Source: Alphaproteobacteria bacterium (GTDB taxonomy: Bacteria; Pseudomonadota; Alphaproteobacteria; Micropepsales; Micropepsaceae). Taken from it: 64,000 bases of DNA. Made by a program: the position numbers and the translations under genes. The stretch spans positions 43,787-107,786 of the forward strand of contig JAGWJY010000005.1 of the NCBI GenBank assembly GCA_028865545.1, written 5' to 3'. This document shows, one piece after another, positions 63,698 to 64,000 of the stretch (positions within the stretch are counted from its first letter, which is position 1; the number at the start of each line of letters is the position of its first letter). The notes below the pieces were generated by a model, which was not told the DNA's origin, did not search any database, and worked only from the letters and a program-made list of their open reading frames with translations.

Positions 63698-64000
63698 TCA
63701 GTAGCTCTCCGACGGCGGCTGCATGCCGTGATAGATCGCATTGGCCTCGGCGATGTCTCTGGCGGCGGCTTTCTCGTCGCCCTTCCGCCGTTCGGCCAAG
63801 CCCAGCCGGTATTCGAGGCCGGCATTTTCGTAAGTGCGGTAGCCCTTGGGCTCGAGCCGCAGCGCCGTCTTGCAATCGGCGACCGTTAAAAGCGGCTTGT
63901 TGCTGCGCCGGTAGAAATCGCCGCGGTTGGTCAGCGCCTCGGGCGTGGGATCGAGAGCGACGGACCGGTTGAGATCTGCGAAGGCCGAGCAGCAGCAAAC
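63698..64000 (-). CDS. TPR-like repeat protein, C-terminal part (runs off the right edge)
   Basis: Reverse-strand frame open from 64000: ...AFADLNRSVALDPTPEALTNRGDFYRRSNKPLLTVADCKTALRLEPKGYRTYENAGLEYRLGLAERRKGDEKAAARDIAEANAIYHGMQPPSESY*. Confidence 0.7.
   Translation of the reverse strand, partial: VCCCSAFADLNRSVALDPTPEALTNRGDFYRRSNKPLLTVADCKTALRLEPKGYRTYENAGLEYRLGLAERRKGDEKAAARDIAEANAIYHGMQPPSESY

Overview
High-GC chromosomal window, most consistent with an alphaproteobacterium by gene content and synteny (inference). It is densely coding and mostly housekeeping. The main anchor is an almost canonical block XRE-lnt-corC-ybeY-phoH-miaB-plsC-fur-rimI-tsaB-rutE-like-nifU. Other recognisable genes are leuS-lptE-holA-hisF, hemC, tsaD, xth, coq7-dsbB, ribA, a PBP1A, htpX-rsmB, FNR-ferredoxin, moxR/coxE and comM. 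I found no rRNA, tRNA, CRISPR array, transposase or prophage. Two genes are cut by the window edges: hisE (left) and a TPR protein (right). Accessory islets worth attention: (i) a secreted papain-family (C1) protease directly followed by a chagasin-type (I42) inhibitor, separated by a perfect hairpin; (ii) a membrane protein / winged-helix regulator / CPBP protease cassette with a perfect palindrome over its putative promoter; (iii) a membrane protein plus a periplasmic VWA-like protein with an intact MIDAS; (iv) a perfect 16-bp inverted repeat 2 nt upstream of the PBP1A start codon; (v) a DUF2975-XRE pair preceded by a perfect 12-bp inverted repeat; (vi) an intact excisionase-type antitoxin followed by a 42-codon remnant of a PIN-domain toxin that is not in the ORF track; (vii) an RND metal-efflux operon with an unusually short adaptor and a porin-like gene instead of a TolC-type channel. 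All family calls come from reading the translations; no database search was run.
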